From Lachnospiraceae bacterium (GTDB lineage Bacteria; Bacillota; Clostridia; Lachnospirales; Lachnospiraceae): a DNA stretch of 38,325 bases. Position numbers and translations under genes: made by a program. Positions 8,273-18,098 of the stretch are shown here, piece by piece (within the stretch, counting starts at the first letter, position 1; each line of letters begins with the position of its first letter). The stretch lies in assembly GCA_017621975.1 (NCBI GenBank), contig JAGARW010000147.1, positions 1 to 38,325 on the forward strand. Reading direction: 5' to 3'. The notes under the pieces are model-generated. The model made no database searches, was not told the DNA's origin, and worked only from the letters and a program-made list of their open reading frames with translations.

Positions 8273-8319
8273 AAGGTTTGATTTTTACGGTGCCTGGTCA
8301 AACCTTTTGACACCCGAAT
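8260..8319. repeat. Intact palindromic repeat, 22-bp arms
   Basis: Perfect 22-bp inverted arms at 8260-8281 and 8298-8319 (the right arm contains CCTTTTGACACCCGAAT) around a 16-nt loop TTTTTACGGTGCCTGG. Further copies or arms occur at 5280-5432 and 6194-6211. No open reading frame lies inside. It resembles REP/RAYT-type or MITE-like intergenic repeats; the family name is an inference. Confidence 0.85.
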
Positions 8320-8344
8320 CCATATAAACAAAGGAACGAATTTC

Positions 8345-9268
8345 ATGGAACACAATCTGAATCTCTATCATATTTTTTATACGGTCGCAAAATGCGGTAA
8401 TATTTCAACGGCTGCCGGACAGCTTTTTATCAGTCAGCCCGCAATCAGCAAGTCCATCTCAAAGCTCGAACAAAATCTGGGCACGGTTCTGTTCACACGA
8501 AGTTCCCGCGGCGTTGCGCTGACAATGGAAGGAGAGCTGCTCTACAAACAGGTCGAAACCGCTTTTTCCGCGATCCGGCAGGGAGAGCAGCAGCTCCGGC
8601 GCGCCTATGAGCTTGGCATCGGGCATCTTTCCATCGGCGTCAGCACAACGCTCTGCCGCTACGTGCTTCTGCCTTACCTTCAGACCTTTATCCATCAGAA
8701 TCCGCATATTAAAATTTCTATTTCCTGCCAGTCCAGTTATCAGACGATCCGCGCGCTCGAAAACGGCGATGTTGACATCGGTCTGATCGGAGAACCCATC
8801 CGCGCGGGAAAGCTGCGATTCTATCCGCTGAAAGAAATTCAGGATATCTTTGTTACAACAAGAAGTTATCTGGAAAATCTCAAAAAACGTATGGATTTCA
8901 GTCATACCGGGAATCATGAATCCATCTACTCACAGGCGACGCTCATCCTGCTTGATAAAAACAACTTAACAAGGCAGTATATTGATAAATATGTAAGCCG
9001 CAACATCATCGAAAACGACCGCCTGATTGAAGTGACGACAATGGATCTGCTCATCGAATTTGCCAAGATCGATCTCGGCGTCGCCTGCGTTATTTCCGAT
9101 TTTGTAAAAGAAGAACTGGAAAGCGGCAGACTGATCCGCCTCAAATCTCCCGTTTCAATCCCGAAACGCAAGATCGGCTTTGCCTGCCACGAAGATACCT
9201 CTTCCAATCAGGCAGTTACAGACTTTTTGGAATTTATACAAACAAAAGCGCCGTCGGAATCCTTGTAA
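8345..9268 (+). CDS. LysR-family transcriptional regulator
   Basis: 307 residues. The N-terminal winged helix-turn-helix is typical: NLYHIFYTVAKCGNISTAAGQLFISQPAISKSISKLEQNLGTVLFTRSSRGVALTMEGELL (residues 5-65). It is followed by a periplasmic-binding-like effector domain starting at GHLSIGVSTTLC (about 96) and including DVDIGLIGEP. It is divergent from leuC with a T-N11-A site between, so control of leucine biosynthesis is the simple guess, but the effector is unknown. A modest AAAGGA ribosome binding site precedes the ATG. A downstream cutC gene lies 83 bp away with its own good ribosome binding site. Confidence 0.93.
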   Translation: MEHNLNLYHIFYTVAKCGNISTAAGQLFISQPAISKSISKLEQNLGTVLFTRSSRGVALTMEGELLYKQVETAFSAIRQGEQQLRRAYELGIGHLSIGVSTTLCRYVLLPYLQTFIHQNPHIKISISCQSSYQTIRALENGDVDIGLIGEPIRAGKLRFYPLKEIQDIFVTTRSYLENLKKRMDFSHTGNHESIYSQATLILLDKNNLTRQYIDKYVSRNIIENDRLIEVTTMDLLIEFAKIDLGVACVISDFVKEELESGRLIRLKSPVSIPKRKIGFACHEDTSSNQAVTDFLEFIQTKAPSESL

Positions 9269-9351
9269 AAAATAAATGTTCTGCATAAAAACTGCATTTA
9301 CACATTTCAGATACATGTTTCTTTTCAAAACGCTTAAAATTGGAGGTATTT

Positions 9352-10122
9352 ATGAAAAACAACTGCTTATTAGAATGCTGCGTTGACTCTGCCGCGTCCG
9401 CCGCAGAAGCGGCGGCCGGAGGCGCGGACAGACTGGAACTCTGCTCAGGCCTTGTGATCGGCGGCATAACGCCGTCCGTTTCCTTACTTGAACAAATCAA
9501 AAACCGGTCTTCGATTCCGGTCTATCCGCTTATCCGTCCGCGGTTCGGCGACTTTCTCTATACGGAGGACGAATTTGAACAGATGTGCGCCGATATCAGA
9601 CGGCTGCGGGAAGCCGGAGCGGACGGCTTCGTCATCGGCGCGCTGAACGCCGACGGTACCCTGAACACAGACGGGCTTTCCCGCCTTATGGAAGCATGCG
9701 GTTCTCTTCCCGTCACGCTGCACCGCGCGTTCGATATGTGCCGCAGCGCGTCCGAAGCCTTAGAGACTTCCCAAAAGCTCGGTATTTCCACCATTCTGAC
9801 CTCCGGACAGAAAAACACATGTATGGAAGGGCTTACGCTCCTAAAGGAACTGCACGAACAGTCCTTATCCATGGGCGGCTCCGTCAGGATCATGGCGGGC
9901 TCCGGCGTAAACGCCGGCGTCATCCGCACCCTGCGAAGGGAAACAGATATTGCAGTCTTCCATATGTCGGGAAAAAAGGTTATCGGAAGCGGCATGCGCT
10001 ACCGCAATCCCGACGTGTCGATGGGCGCGGCGTCTCTTGACGAATATGCGATCTGGCAGACAGATGCGGAAGAAATCCGTAAGGCAAAGCTTGCGTTATC
10101 CGATCCTTCCGTCCCGGGCTGA
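9352..10122 (+). CDS. cutC: CutC family protein
   Basis: 256 residues forming a TIM barrel. Family features: [36 protein letters not shown] (start), [22 protein letters not shown], then [31 protein letters not shown] and MAGSGVNA. CutC was linked to copper homeostasis in E. coli, but that role is disputed; the actual reaction is unknown. The start at MKNNC is preferred over a TTG 12 nt upstream because GGAGG lies 5 nt before this ATG. It converges on the chemoreceptor gene, overlapping it by 27 bp. No copper-related neighbour is present. Confidence 0.9.
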   Translation: MKNNCLLECCVDSAASAAEAAAGGADRLELCSGLVIGGITPSVSLLEQIKNRSSIPVYPLIRPRFGDFLYTEDEFEQMCADIRRLREAGADGFVIGALNADGTLNTDGLSRLMEACGSLPVTLHRAFDMCRSASEALETSQKLGISTILTSGQKNTCMEGLTLLKELHEQSLSMGGSVRIMAGSGVNAGVIRTLRRETDIAVFHMSGKKVIGSGMRYRNPDVSMGAASLDEYAIWQTDAEEIRKAKLALSDPSVPG

Positions 10123-12297
10123 ATTTACCGTAACGAACGAATTGACGATCGCATCCTCCGCCACGGAAGAAAACTGCAGACCTTCTACGACCTGATCCAG
10201 CTTACTCATCTGTCTGGAAATTTCAGACATCTTTTTCAGAGCGGCGTCTCTGCTGTCGATCCCGATTCTGACGGCTTCGCCGCTCATTTCCGTCATACTG
10301 TCGATCTCTTCCCTGACGTTGCCGATCAGCGTATTCTGCTCCTTCAGCGCCCCATATACCTTTTCGATCGCGGCGGAAACGTTTGTGACGAGCCGCATTG
10401 CGCCTACGCCGCTCCGCGTCAGGGAAGTACTCGTATCAACGCTCTGGCGGATCATTTCCATACACTGGTTCGTCCGTTCGATGTCATGCCCGATCTGCGA
10501 GATCAGCGTCCCGATCCCGGAAGCCGCCGCCTGCGTATTTTCCGAAAGCTGCGTGATCTCATCCGCTACAACGGAGAACCCTTTTCCAGCCTCTCCGGCT
10601 CTCGCCGCTTCAATGCTCGCGTTCAGCGCCAGCAGCTTTGTCTGTCTGTTAATGTCCGAAATCGTACTGACGATACTGGTGATCTGCGCCGACTTGGCTT
10701 CCAGACCGCTGATCGCCTCCATGGAATCGGCTACCGTTTCTTCCAGCCTTTCGATCGAAGTAAGAACCTCCTGCGTCAGCTCCCCGGCGTCGTAGGACGA
10801 GCTCTCATCCTTTGTTTTTTCCTGTATTTCCCTGACCATTTCCTCCAGTTCCACATTTTTTTCAAAAGAATCTGTTATCCTGCCGATTTCCGTCTGCATC
10901 TTTGTAAACAGTTCGTTCTGGCGCGTCGTGCTGTCGGACAAAAGCTCCAGCTTTTCCTGAACGTCCTCCACATGGCTTCCGATCTTTTTCGACGCGTGCG
11001 CCGCCTGTCTGATCGTACGCTTAGAGCTCCCCGCGGAAACGCCGACGCTGTCGATCATATGCATCTGACTGCTGATGAACTTATTAAACCATGTGCCGAG
11101 CTCGCCGATCTCGTTTTTCACGGAATCGTCCAGCCGCTTTCTCAGATCTCCTTCCCCTCCCGAAACGCCTTCAATCAGCTCCGTCGTTTCTCGCAGCGGC
11201 TTCCAGATCATCCTTTTAACCGTAGCGGCGCTCCCGGCAAAAATAATGAGCGCCGCGGCCAGCACTCCAAACGCGGAAGGAAGCGCCGTCAGACGGTCAA
11301 GCAGATTCTCCGCCGCGATTCCCACCAGACCGTAACCGAGCGTACAGAGCGGGAGCACCCTGTGCAGCTTATGGAATTTATAAATTTCAGCGATATCCCC
11401 TTCGCACATCATTCCCCATACTTCGTCGCTGTGCGGCGGAACGATCGTAACGCCGGCTCCGCCGACCAGAATATGCCTGTAATCGGGATAACCCGGCCAG
11501 CAGTCAAGACTGCTTCCCGTCTGAACGGTCGCCGCGACGCCCGGGTGGAGCTTTCCCGTCGCCGGATCGTTAAATACAATCTCAAACTCCGTATGGTCCT
11601 TTATTTTTACTTCGCCCCATTTTTTCGTCCGGACGCCGTCCTTTAAGTTATCGCCAAGCGTAAACGTATCGTCTTCGAACCGGCTTCTAGAAATCGCCGT
11701 GCCTACCGGAATGTTTCTGTTATTTTTGATCATAAACAGATAATTGTCGCCGGACTCCTTATAGACGTGCGTATCTTCTTCCTGAATGACATTGCACATA
11801 TCGTCGTTTAAATACCGCACGCACAAAAGCCGCCATTTTCCCGTTCCCTTTAGCGGAAGTGAAAACATGAGCGTCACTTCGTCGTGGAACCGCCGGTCCC
11901 GCACAGGCAGATCAAGCGTCGCCCGGTCTGTATAAGGGCCGTACATGTAAGGGCTTCCTTCTTTTCCTTTTGCAATGCCGGGCAGGAACGAATAATCCCA
12001 TCCGATATGCGCGCGGCACGAGGAATCCGTTACGATTCCCTTCTCGTCGACGAGAAAGCATTCCAGCACTTCCGTATACGCCTGATAAAGCTCTTCCAGC
12101 GCCCCGCTTAACGACGCGTTTTCATTGTCCGTCAGGGAAGAGAGTTCCTTCCCCATTACCTCGATCTTCATCCACTGCTCCCTGAACCAGCCGTCCAACG
12201 CTTTCTTTCGTCTGTCCGCGATCCCCTGAAACACCTCTTCCGCCGCTTTCCTTCTGTCGTGGTTCCAAAAATATAAATACCGCTCTTTCAATCCCAT
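10096..12297 (-). CDS. Methyl-accepting chemotaxis protein with N-terminal sensor and mid-protein membrane hairpin
   Basis: 733 residues. Residues 1-310 form a soluble sensor with no signal anchor; [17 protein letters not shown] (about 77-93) resembles a Cache/PAS strand pattern. Two hydrophobic segments, about 314-331 and 339-361, are followed by a HAMP-like linker ([22 protein letters not shown], about 364-412). The C-terminal signalling hairpin is plain: [26 protein letters not shown] (about 556-581). No CheR-binding pentapeptide is present at the C-terminus. The start MGLKER is chosen for its GGAGGAATGG ribosome binding site; a longer frame to 12429 would cross the lactonase terminator. 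The sensor may be cytoplasmic, as in Aer. The ligand is unknown. Confidence 0.88.
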   Translation of the reverse strand: MGLKERYLYFWNHDRRKAAEEVFQGIADRRKKALDGWFREQWMKIEVMGKELSSLTDNENASLSGALEELYQAYTEVLECFLVDEKGIVTDSSCRAHIGWDYSFLPGIAKGKEGSPYMYGPYTDRATLDLPVRDRRFHDEVTLMFSLPLKGTGKWRLLCVRYLNDDMCNVIQEEDTHVYKESGDNYLFMIKNNRNIPVGTAISRSRFEDDTFTLGDNLKDGVRTKKWGEVKIKDHTEFEIVFNDPATGKLHPGVAATVQTGSSLDCWPGYPDYRHILVGGAGVTIVPPHSDEVWGMMCEGDIAEIYKFHKLHRVLPLCTLGYGLVGIAAENLLDRLTALPSAFGVLAAALIIFAGSAATVKRMIWKPLRETTELIEGVSGGEGDLRKRLDDSVKNEIGELGTWFNKFISSQMHMIDSVGVSAGSSKRTIRQAAHASKKIGSHVEDVQEKLELLSDSTTRQNELFTKMQTEIGRITDSFEKNVELEEMVREIQEKTKDESSSYDAGELTQEVLTSIERLEETVADSMEAISGLEAKSAQITSIVSTISDINRQTKLLALNASIEAARAGEAGKGFSVVADEITQLSENTQAAASGIGTLISQIGHDIERTNQCMEMIRQSVDTSTSLTRSGVGAMRLVTNVSAAIEKVYGALKEQNTLIGNVREEIDSMTEMSGEAVRIGIDSRDAALKKMSEISRQMSKLDQVVEGLQFSSVAEDAIVNSFVTVNSARDGRIG

Positions 12298-12379
12298 CTT
12301 TCCATTCCTCCGATCCAAACGCCCGCCTTGCGGAAAATCCGCAGCATCCGTTTTCCCGGAAAACGGTCTCCGCAAGCTG

Positions 12380-12410
12380 AAAAAAAGACGCCCTGCACAC
12401 GCAGAACGTC
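12380..12410 (-). terminator. Terminator after the lactonase-family gene
   Basis: Minus strand: GACGTTCTGC-GTGT-GCAGGGCGTC, a 10-bp stem with two G-T pairs, followed by TTTTTTT. It lies 60 nt after the lactonase stop and upstream of the chemoreceptor start, so the two genes are probably separate units. Confidence 0.85.
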
Positions 12411-12469
12411 TTCGTATCGGCATTTCCATTATGATATTGCGTTCATTATATAACCCGCGCCGTCGTCTG

Positions 12470-13543
12470 TCAATCGGCTTTCTCGTCCAATTTCTGAAAA
12501 ATTACGCAGTTCGGCTTGTCTACCGGGATTTCCTTTCCTTTCATGACAAGCAGCCCCTTGTCAATATCGACGGTAAAGAACGTCATTGTATTCGACTCGT
12601 GGTTCAGCGACACGATATGCCGCATATCCGGGAAGAAATTCGCATCCTTCGGATAATCCCCGCTGATCGGCAGACAGAGCTTTTTCTCCAGCTCTCCCGT
12701 CTCATGGTCGACCTTGTATACGACGACGCTGTTGTCTCCCGCGTTGGAGCTGATTAAATAATTATCGTCCGACGAAAAATTGAGCGCGCACGCCGCGCTG
12801 CCGCCCGCATGATAATCGTTCAGCGTCGATACGGTCTGAATCTCTTCAAATTCTGGATTTCCCTTGATTTCCTGATAGCTGTAAACGTCGATGATATTTT
12901 TCAGCTCATGTACGATATAAAGGAACTTTCCGTCCTTTGTAAACTTGACATGGCGGGGTGCGGACTCAATGTCGCTCCTGATGACGTCGATCAGCTTTAC
13001 CTTACCCGTACCGGAATTGAAACGGTATACGTTGACATGATCCATACCGAGATCCGCCGCAAGCAGATATTTGTTATCTCTCGTCATCTTGACGCAGCTG
13101 ATATGCGGTCTGAAATTCCGTTCCGCAATGCTGCCGAGTCCTTTATGGAACACCTCGTCCGTGATCTCGCCGATGCCGCCGTCTTCATGCAGCCGCAGCA
13201 CCGTCAGCTTGCCGTCATGATAGCCTGCTACAAATAGGAATTCGTCCTGATAATCGGTAGAAAGATAACAGCCTCTCATTCCATGAATAGACGCATGATT
13301 GATAACCGCAAGCTCCCCGGTATGATGATTGATCTTGTAGGATTCCACTCCCGTATCGGTGATCGAATATAAAAACTTCTGGTTATGCGAAATCGTCACA
13401 TAAGAAGAATTGGTAATCTTTACCTGATCCTTTTCGATAAATCTGCCGTTTTCCATATCCACATCATATATTTTAATGCCATGATCGTCTCCCATTGTAT
13501 AAGTAGAGACATAAGCAACATATTTTTCCGCCTTTTTTTCCAT
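12470..13543 (-). CDS. Lactonase-family seven-bladed beta-propeller protein (6-phosphogluconolactonase-like)
   Basis: 357 residues. Repeated blade motifs are visible: [28 protein letters not shown] at the start, [89 protein letters not shown], and [24 protein letters not shown]. This is the PF10282 pattern shared with E. coli Pgl (YbhE) and fungal lactonases. The 6-phosphogluconolactonase reaction is the named family activity, but many members are unassigned and no pentose-phosphate gene is adjacent. It has no signal peptide, so it is cytoplasmic. It is transcribed alone from a good promoter and ends at a terminator. Confidence 0.85.
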   Translation of the reverse strand: MEKKAEKYVAYVSTYTMGDDHGIKIYDVDMENGRFIEKDQVKITNSSYVTISHNQKFLYSITDTGVESYKINHHTGELAVINHASIHGMRGCYLSTDYQDEFLFVAGYHDGKLTVLRLHEDGGIGEITDEVFHKGLGSIAERNFRPHISCVKMTRDNKYLLAADLGMDHVNVYRFNSGTGKVKLIDVIRSDIESAPRHVKFTKDGKFLYIVHELKNIIDVYSYQEIKGNPEFEEIQTVSTLNDYHAGGSAACALNFSSDDNYLISSNAGDNSVVVYKVDHETGELEKKLCLPISGDYPKDANFFPDMRHIVSLNHESNTMTFFTVDIDKGLLVMKGKEIPVDKPNCVIFQKLDEKAD

Positions 13544-13624
13544 TTTTTCCTCTCATTCTGCCGCTTTAGCGGCTTTGCACAGTGTTTTCGATCAGCGCAT
13601 TTTGCAAAAAATTCATATGGTTTT

Positions 13625-13653
13625 AGTATAGCATGTTCCTATTTCAATCTCAA
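13625..13653 (-). promoter_or_regulatory. Promoter for the lactonase-family gene
   Basis: Minus strand: TTGAGA (13648-13653), 17-bp spacer, TATACT (13625-13630). It is divergent from the pot operon promoter, about 45 bp away. Confidence 0.75.
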
Positions 13654-13697
13654 TACTTGTCCCTTGTAAAATTTATTACTATTTTTTGTATTTTTCG

Positions 13698-13725
13698 TTG
13701 ACAACAGTTGCAAAGCTAGTATAAT
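13698..13725 (+). promoter_or_regulatory. Promoter of the XRE-potABCD operon
   Basis: TTGACA (13698-13703), 16-bp spacer, TATAAT (13720-13725). Both hexamers match the consensus exactly. The expected +1 is near 13732. Confidence 0.8.
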
Positions 13726-13739
13726 ATGTATCAGCGTTT

Positions 13740-13757
13740 GTTTAGTTTTATTAAACT
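13740..13757 (+). promoter_or_regulatory. Candidate operator for the XRE-cupin regulator
   Basis: AGTTT-TATT-AAACT (13744-13757) is an inverted repeat just after the expected transcription start; overlapping it, GTTTA-N7-TAAAC spans 13740-13756. The position is right for autorepression by the first gene. No binding data; this is inferred from symmetry and position. Confidence 0.45.
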
Positions 13758-13793
13758 TTATGTTTATCAGCACTCTCATTTGGAGAAACCACT

Positions 13794-14333
13794 ATGGATA
13801 TTGGAACGAAAATCAAAGAACTCCGCATCCGTAAAGGACTGACGCAGGAGGAACTCGCCGACCGCTCAGAGCTTTCCAAGGGCTTTATTTCGCAGCTTGA
13901 ACGCGACCTGACTTCCCCGTCGATCGCCACGCTGGTCGATATCCTGCAATGTCTCGGTACGGATCTGAAAGACTTTTTTAATGAAGACACGGAAGAGCAG
14001 ATTGTCTTCCACAAAGAAGATTATTTTGAAAAACAGGAAACAGACCGGAAAAATACGGTCGAATGGATCATTCCAAACGCCCAGAAAAACATTATGGAGC
14101 CGATCCGCCTGACGCTGGAGCCGGAAGGCTCCACCTACCCGGACAATCCTCACGAGGGCGAAGAATTCGGCTATGTCCTCTCAGGCAGCATCATACTCCA
14201 TCTCGGCAAAAAGTCGTACCCGGTCAAAAAGGGAGAATCCTTTTATTTCACCCCGAATACGACGCATTACATCGAGTGCGGCAAAAAGACCGGAGCCGTC
14301 GTGATCTGGGTCAGCAGCCCACCGAGCTTTTAA
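13794..14333 (+). CDS. XRE-family regulator with C-terminal cupin domain (PuuR-like)
   Basis: 179 residues. Residues 1-65 are a helix-turn-helix of the XRE type: [49 protein letters not shown]. Residues 100-179 are a cupin: [45 protein letters not shown]. The same architecture is found in PuuR and in regulators that head potABCD operons in Firmicutes; polyamines are the likely ligand, by context. It is the first gene of the operon, 41 bp before potA, preceded by a TTTGGAGAAA ribosome binding site and an operator-like inverted repeat. Confidence 0.93.
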   Translation: MDIGTKIKELRIRKGLTQEELADRSELSKGFISQLERDLTSPSIATLVDILQCLGTDLKDFFNEDTEEQIVFHKEDYFEKQETDRKNTVEWIIPNAQKNIMEPIRLTLEPEGSTYPDNPHEGEEFGYVLSGSIILHLGKKSYPVKKGESFYFTPNTTHYIECGKKTGAVVIWVSSPPSF

Positions 14334-14374
14334 CGACTATATCCGCGCATACGCGGCACACAGGAGGAACCATT

Positions 14375-15445
14375 GTGAATAAACTAATCGATCTGCAGCA
14401 TATTTCCAAATCGTTCGACTCAAATCTGATTCTCGACGATATGAACCTGTATATCAGGGAAAATGAGTTTCTGACGCTGCTCGGTCCGAGCGGCTGCGGC
14501 AAAACGACGACGCTCCGTATCATCGGCGGCTTTGAGCATCCCGATACGGGACGCGTTATTTTCGACGGCGCCGATATTACGTCCTATCCGCCCAATAAGC
14601 GGCAGCTCAATACCGTATTCCAGAAATACGCCCTTTTTCCGCATATGAATATCGGAGAAAATATCGCTTTCGGTCTGCAGATCAAAAACAAGCCTAAGGC
14701 TTATATTCAGGATAAAATCAGATACGCGCTGAAGCTCGTCAATCTGGAAGGCTACGAAAAGCGTATGCCGGATTCTTTAAGCGGCGGCCAGCAGCAGCGT
14801 ATTGCGATCGCGCGCGCGATCGTCAACGAACCGAAGGTACTGCTGCTCGACGAGCCGCTCGGCGCGCTCGATTTAAAGCTCAGACAGGATATGCAGTATG
14901 AGCTGATCCGTCTGAAAAACGAGCTCGGCATTACGTTCATTTACGTAACGCACGATCAGGAAGAGGCTTTGACGATGTCCGATACGATCGTCGTCATGAA
15001 TCAGGGCTATATCCAGCAGATCGGTACGCCTGAAAAAATTTACAACGAGCCGGAAAACGCGTTTGTCGCCGACTTTATCGGAGACAGCAATATCATCGAC
15101 GCCGTTATGATCCGCGACGAGCTTGTGGAACTGCTCGGCGCGCGCTTTGCCTGCGTCGACAAAGGCTTTGGCGAAAATAAGGCGGTCGACGTCGTCATCC
15201 GTCCCGAAGACGTGGAGCTTGTCTCTCCCGATGACGGCGTAATCCGCGGCGTTGTTTCCCATATTATCTTTAAGGGCGTCCATTATGAAATGGAAGTGCA
15301 GGCAAACGGCTTTGAATGGCTCGTGCAGTCTACGAAGATGTTCCCTGTCGGCACGCATGTCGGTATAAAGGTCGACCCTTACAACATCCAGATCATGAAC
15401 AAACCGGAATCCGAAGACGAGGAGGCGATCGGCATTGATGAATAA
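14375..15445 (+). CDS. potA: Spermidine/putrescine ABC transporter ATP-binding protein
   Basis: 356 residues, GTG start with AGGAGG 7 nt upstream; the longer upstream frame is spurious because it overlaps the XRE gene. It energises polyamine import. Motifs: Walker [10 protein letters not shown] (about 37-45), signature LSGGQQQR (about 134-141), Walker [13 protein letters not shown] (about 154-165), switch His in [13 protein letters not shown]. The C-terminal 100 residues form the TOBE-like regulatory domain ([10 protein letters not shown]). The gene overlaps potB by 8 bp. Confidence 0.96.
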   Translation: MNKLIDLQHISKSFDSNLILDDMNLYIRENEFLTLLGPSGCGKTTTLRIIGGFEHPDTGRVIFDGADITSYPPNKRQLNTVFQKYALFPHMNIGENIAFGLQIKNKPKAYIQDKIRYALKLVNLEGYEKRMPDSLSGGQQQRIAIARAIVNEPKVLLLDEPLGALDLKLRQDMQYELIRLKNELGITFIYVTHDQEEALTMSDTIVVMNQGYIQQIGTPEKIYNEPENAFVADFIGDSNIIDAVMIRDELVELLGARFACVDKGFGENKAVDVVIRPEDVELVSPDDGVIRGVVSHIIFKGVHYEMEVQANGFEWLVQSTKMFPVGTHVGIKVDPYNIQIMNKPESEDEEAIGIDE

Positions 15446-16250
15446 AAAAACGCTCGCGTTCCCATATGTGTTCTGGTCGGCCGCTTTCATCGTCATTCCG
15501 CTTTGCATGGTTTTTTACTACGGACTGACGGACGATACCGGAGCCTTTACTTTTGCAAATATCGCTACGATCGCGACCGCGGAGCACAGCAAAGCGCTCC
15601 TTCTCTCGATCGAGCTGTCCCTTATCAGTACTGTGATCTGTTTTTTACTCGCCTACCCGCTCGCCATGATCTTATCGGCGATGAAGGTAGGCCAGCACAG
15701 CTTTATCGTTCTCATCTTCATCCTGCCGATGTGGATGAACTTTCTGCTGCGCACGCTCGCATGGCAGACGCTCCTTGAAAAAACAGGCGTGATCAACAGC
15801 ATCCTCGCCTTCCTGCATCTGCCGGCGCTTGAGATCATCAATACGCCCGCCGCCATCATTCTCGGCATGGTGTACAACTTCCTGCCGTTTATGGTACTGC
15901 CGCTTTACAACGCTCTCGTCAAGATTGACGAAAACGTCGTAAACGCCGCGCGCGACCTCGGCGCGAATAAGGTGCAGACCTTCCTGCGCATAACGCTTCC
16001 GCTGTCCGTTCCGGGCATCATCAGCGGCGTCACGATGGTGTTCATTCCCGCGCTGACGACCTTTGTCATCAGCACTCTGCTCGGCGGCAGCAAGATACTG
16101 CTGATCGGCAACGTGATCGAGCAGGAATTTACGCAGACAGGCAACTGGCATCTCGGAAGCGGCCTTTCCATTGTCCTGATGATCTTTATTATCGTCAATA
16201 TGGTCGCCGAGGCTTTCTTTGACAAAGACGGGGAGGGAACCGCATTATGA
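15438..16250 (+). CDS. potB: Spermidine/putrescine ABC transporter permease
   Basis: 270 residues, six membrane segments. The ATP-binding-protein contact loop (EAA motif) is [27 protein letters not shown] (about residues 168-194), as in PotB. It starts at the ATG at 15438 rather than the TTG at 15435; GAGGAGG lies inside the potA end. It overlaps potA by 8 bp and potC by 4 bp (ATGA), indicating translational coupling. Confidence 0.95.
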   Translation: MNKKTLAFPYVFWSAAFIVIPLCMVFYYGLTDDTGAFTFANIATIATAEHSKALLLSIELSLISTVICFLLAYPLAMILSAMKVGQHSFIVLIFILPMWMNFLLRTLAWQTLLEKTGVINSILAFLHLPALEIINTPAAIILGMVYNFLPFMVLPLYNALVKIDENVVNAARDLGANKVQTFLRITLPLSVPGIISGVTMVFIPALTTFVISTLLGGSKILLIGNVIEQEFTQTGNWHLGSGLSIVLMIFIIVNMVAEAFFDKDGEGTAL

Positions 16251-17020
16251 GAAGCATACTTCGGAAATGTTACATTTTCCTTATCTTTTTGTTTTTATAC
16301 GCGCCCATTCTGACGCTGATCGTCCTCTCCTTCAACGCAAGCCGGACAAGGGCGAAATGGGGCGGCTTTACGCTGAAGTGGTACGTTTCCATGTTTCAGA
16401 ACCGGGCGATCCTGCAGGCGCTTTCCAATACGCTGCTGATTGCTCTGCTCTCCGCCTTTATCGCGACCGTCATCGGTACGATCGCGTGTATTTCCATGCA
16501 GGCGATGAAACGCAGAAACCGCGCCGTTATTATGGGGATCACCAACATTCCGATGCTGAACGCCGATATCGTCACCGGTATTTCGCTGATGCTGCTCTTT
16601 ATTACGCTGGGTCTGCGGTTCGGTTTTCTGACGATTCTGCTCTCCCACATAACGTTCAATATCCCTTATGTGATCCTGAGCGTCATGCCGCGTATGAAGC
16701 AGTTAAATCCGAGCGTTTACGAAGCCGCGCTCGATCTCGGGGCATCGCATATCCGCGCTTTTTTCAAAGTCGTATTTCCGGATATCCTTCCCGGCGTCCT
16801 TTCGGGTTTTCTGATGGCGTTCACCATGTCGCTTGACGACTTTATTATTACGCATTTTACAAAAGGCCCCGGCATCGACACCCTTTCGACAAAGATTTAT
16901 ACGGAAGTCAAAAAGGGCATCAAGCCGGAAATGTATTCTTTATCCACTCTGATCTTCGTGACGGTGCTGATTTTACTCTTTCTTGTAAACCACTCTCCGT
17001 CCGAACATAAACAATCTTAA
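16247..17020 (+). CDS. potC: Spermidine/putrescine ABC transporter permease
   Basis: 257 residues with six membrane segments. It begins with a short basic end and a membrane helix (CYIFLIFLFLYAPILTLIVLSF). The EAA loop is YEAALDLGASHIRAFFKVVFPDILPGVLSG (about 158-187), followed by SLDDFIITHFTKGPGIDTLSTKIY, a stretch typical of PotC. It forms the channel with PotB. The start overlaps the potB stop as ATGA; GGGAGGG lies upstream. Confidence 0.96.
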   Translation: MRSILRKCYIFLIFLFLYAPILTLIVLSFNASRTRAKWGGFTLKWYVSMFQNRAILQALSNTLLIALLSAFIATVIGTIACISMQAMKRRNRAVIMGITNIPMLNADIVTGISLMLLFITLGLRFGFLTILLSHITFNIPYVILSVMPRMKQLNPSVYEAALDLGASHIRAFFKVVFPDILPGVLSGFLMAFTMSLDDFIITHFTKGPGIDTLSTKIYTEVKKGIKPEMYSLSTLIFVTVLILLFLVNHSPSEHKQS

Positions 17021-17039
17021 CGATGAGGAGGAACCGATT

Positions 17040-18095
17040 ATGAAAAAAGCATTTCTGACACTTCTGCTTGCTGTCGGCGCGCTGTCTCTGACGAGCTGCG
17101 GCAGCGGCGGCGGAGAAAACGGCGAGGTTGTCGTTTACAACTGGGGCGAATACATCGACCCCGACGTCCTGACTTCCTTTGAAGAGGAAACAGGCATCAA
17201 GGTAATCTATGATGAATTTGAAACGAACGAGATCATGTACCCGAAGGTTGAGGCAGGAGCCTCCGAATACGACGTCGTATGCCCTTCCGATTATATGATC
17301 AAAAAAATGATCGACAACGATATGCTCGCCAAAATCAATTTTGACAACGTACCGAACGCAAAAGAATACATCGACCAGCAATATTACGACCAGTCAAAGG
17401 AATTTGATCCGACGGGCGAATATTCCGTTCCCTACTGTTGGGGTACGGTCGGCATTCTTTATAACAAAACGATGGTCGACGATCCGGTCGATTCCTGGGA
17501 TATTCTCTGGAATGAAAAATATGCCGACAACATTCTCATGCAAGATTCCGTGCGCGACGCCTTCATGGTCGCTTTAAAAAGAAACGGCGCTTCGATGAAC
17601 TCTCTGGACGAGGCGGAGCTTAACGCGGCAAAGGACGCGCTCATCGAGCAGAAGCCTCTCGTACAGGCGTATGTCATCGATCAGGTACGCGACAAAATGA
17701 TCGGAAACGAAGCCGCGCTCGGCGTGATCTATTCCGGCGAGGCGATCTATACGCAGCGTGAAAATCCCGATCTGGAATACGTCATTCCGAAGGAAGGCAC
17801 AAACGTATGGATCGATTCCTGGGTAATCCCAAAGAATGCGCCGAATAAAGAAAACGCAGAAAAATTCATCGATTATATGTGCCGTCCCGAAATCGCGCTC
17901 AAAAATTTTGAGTACATTACGTATTCCACGCCGAATACGGGCGCAAGGGAACTGATCGAGGATGAAGACATCAAAAACTCCAAAATCGCTTTCCCCGATC
18001 TTTCGCAGTATGACAATCTGGAAACCTTCTCCTATCTCGGAGAGGAAGGAGACGCGCTTTACAACGCGCTCTGGAAAGAAGTGAAATCCGAATAA
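17040..18095 (+). CDS. potD: Polyamine-binding lipoprotein
   Basis: 351 residues. The N-terminus is a lipoprotein signal: KKAFLTLLLAVGALSLTSC with lipobox LTSC, cleavage before Cys20, then a Gly/Ser linker. The mature part follows the PotD/PotF pattern: VVVYNWGEYIDPDVLTSFEEETGIKVIYDEFETNE, then YDVVCPSDYMI, YSVPYCWGTVGILYNK and WIDSWVIPKNAPNKENAEKFIDYMCRPEIA. It captures spermidine or putrescine outside the membrane and delivers it to PotBC. The ribosome binding site is GAGGAGGAACC. It is the last transport gene; a pseudouridine synthase starts 3 bp after its stop. Confidence 0.97.
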   Translation: MKKAFLTLLLAVGALSLTSCGSGGGENGEVVVYNWGEYIDPDVLTSFEEETGIKVIYDEFETNEIMYPKVEAGASEYDVVCPSDYMIKKMIDNDMLAKINFDNVPNAKEYIDQQYYDQSKEFDPTGEYSVPYCWGTVGILYNKTMVDDPVDSWDILWNEKYADNILMQDSVRDAFMVALKRNGASMNSLDEAELNAAKDALIEQKPLVQAYVIDQVRDKMIGNEAALGVIYSGEAIYTQRENPDLEYVIPKEGTNVWIDSWVIPKNAPNKENAEKFIDYMCRPEIALKNFEYITYSTPNTGARELIEDEDIKNSKIAFPDLSQYDNLETFSYLGEEGDALYNALWKEVKSE

Positions 18096-18098
18096 TTT

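Noticed and set aside
10486..11646. A 386-codon plus-strand frame opposite the chemoreceptor.
   Set aside because: No family resemblance, Arg-rich composition typical of antisense shadow, and it is fully covered by a chemoreceptor with intact motifs.
14063..14374. In-frame N-terminal extension of potA.
   Set aside because: It overlaps the XRE-cupin gene and lacks a ribosome binding site; AGGAGG directly precedes the GTG at 14375.
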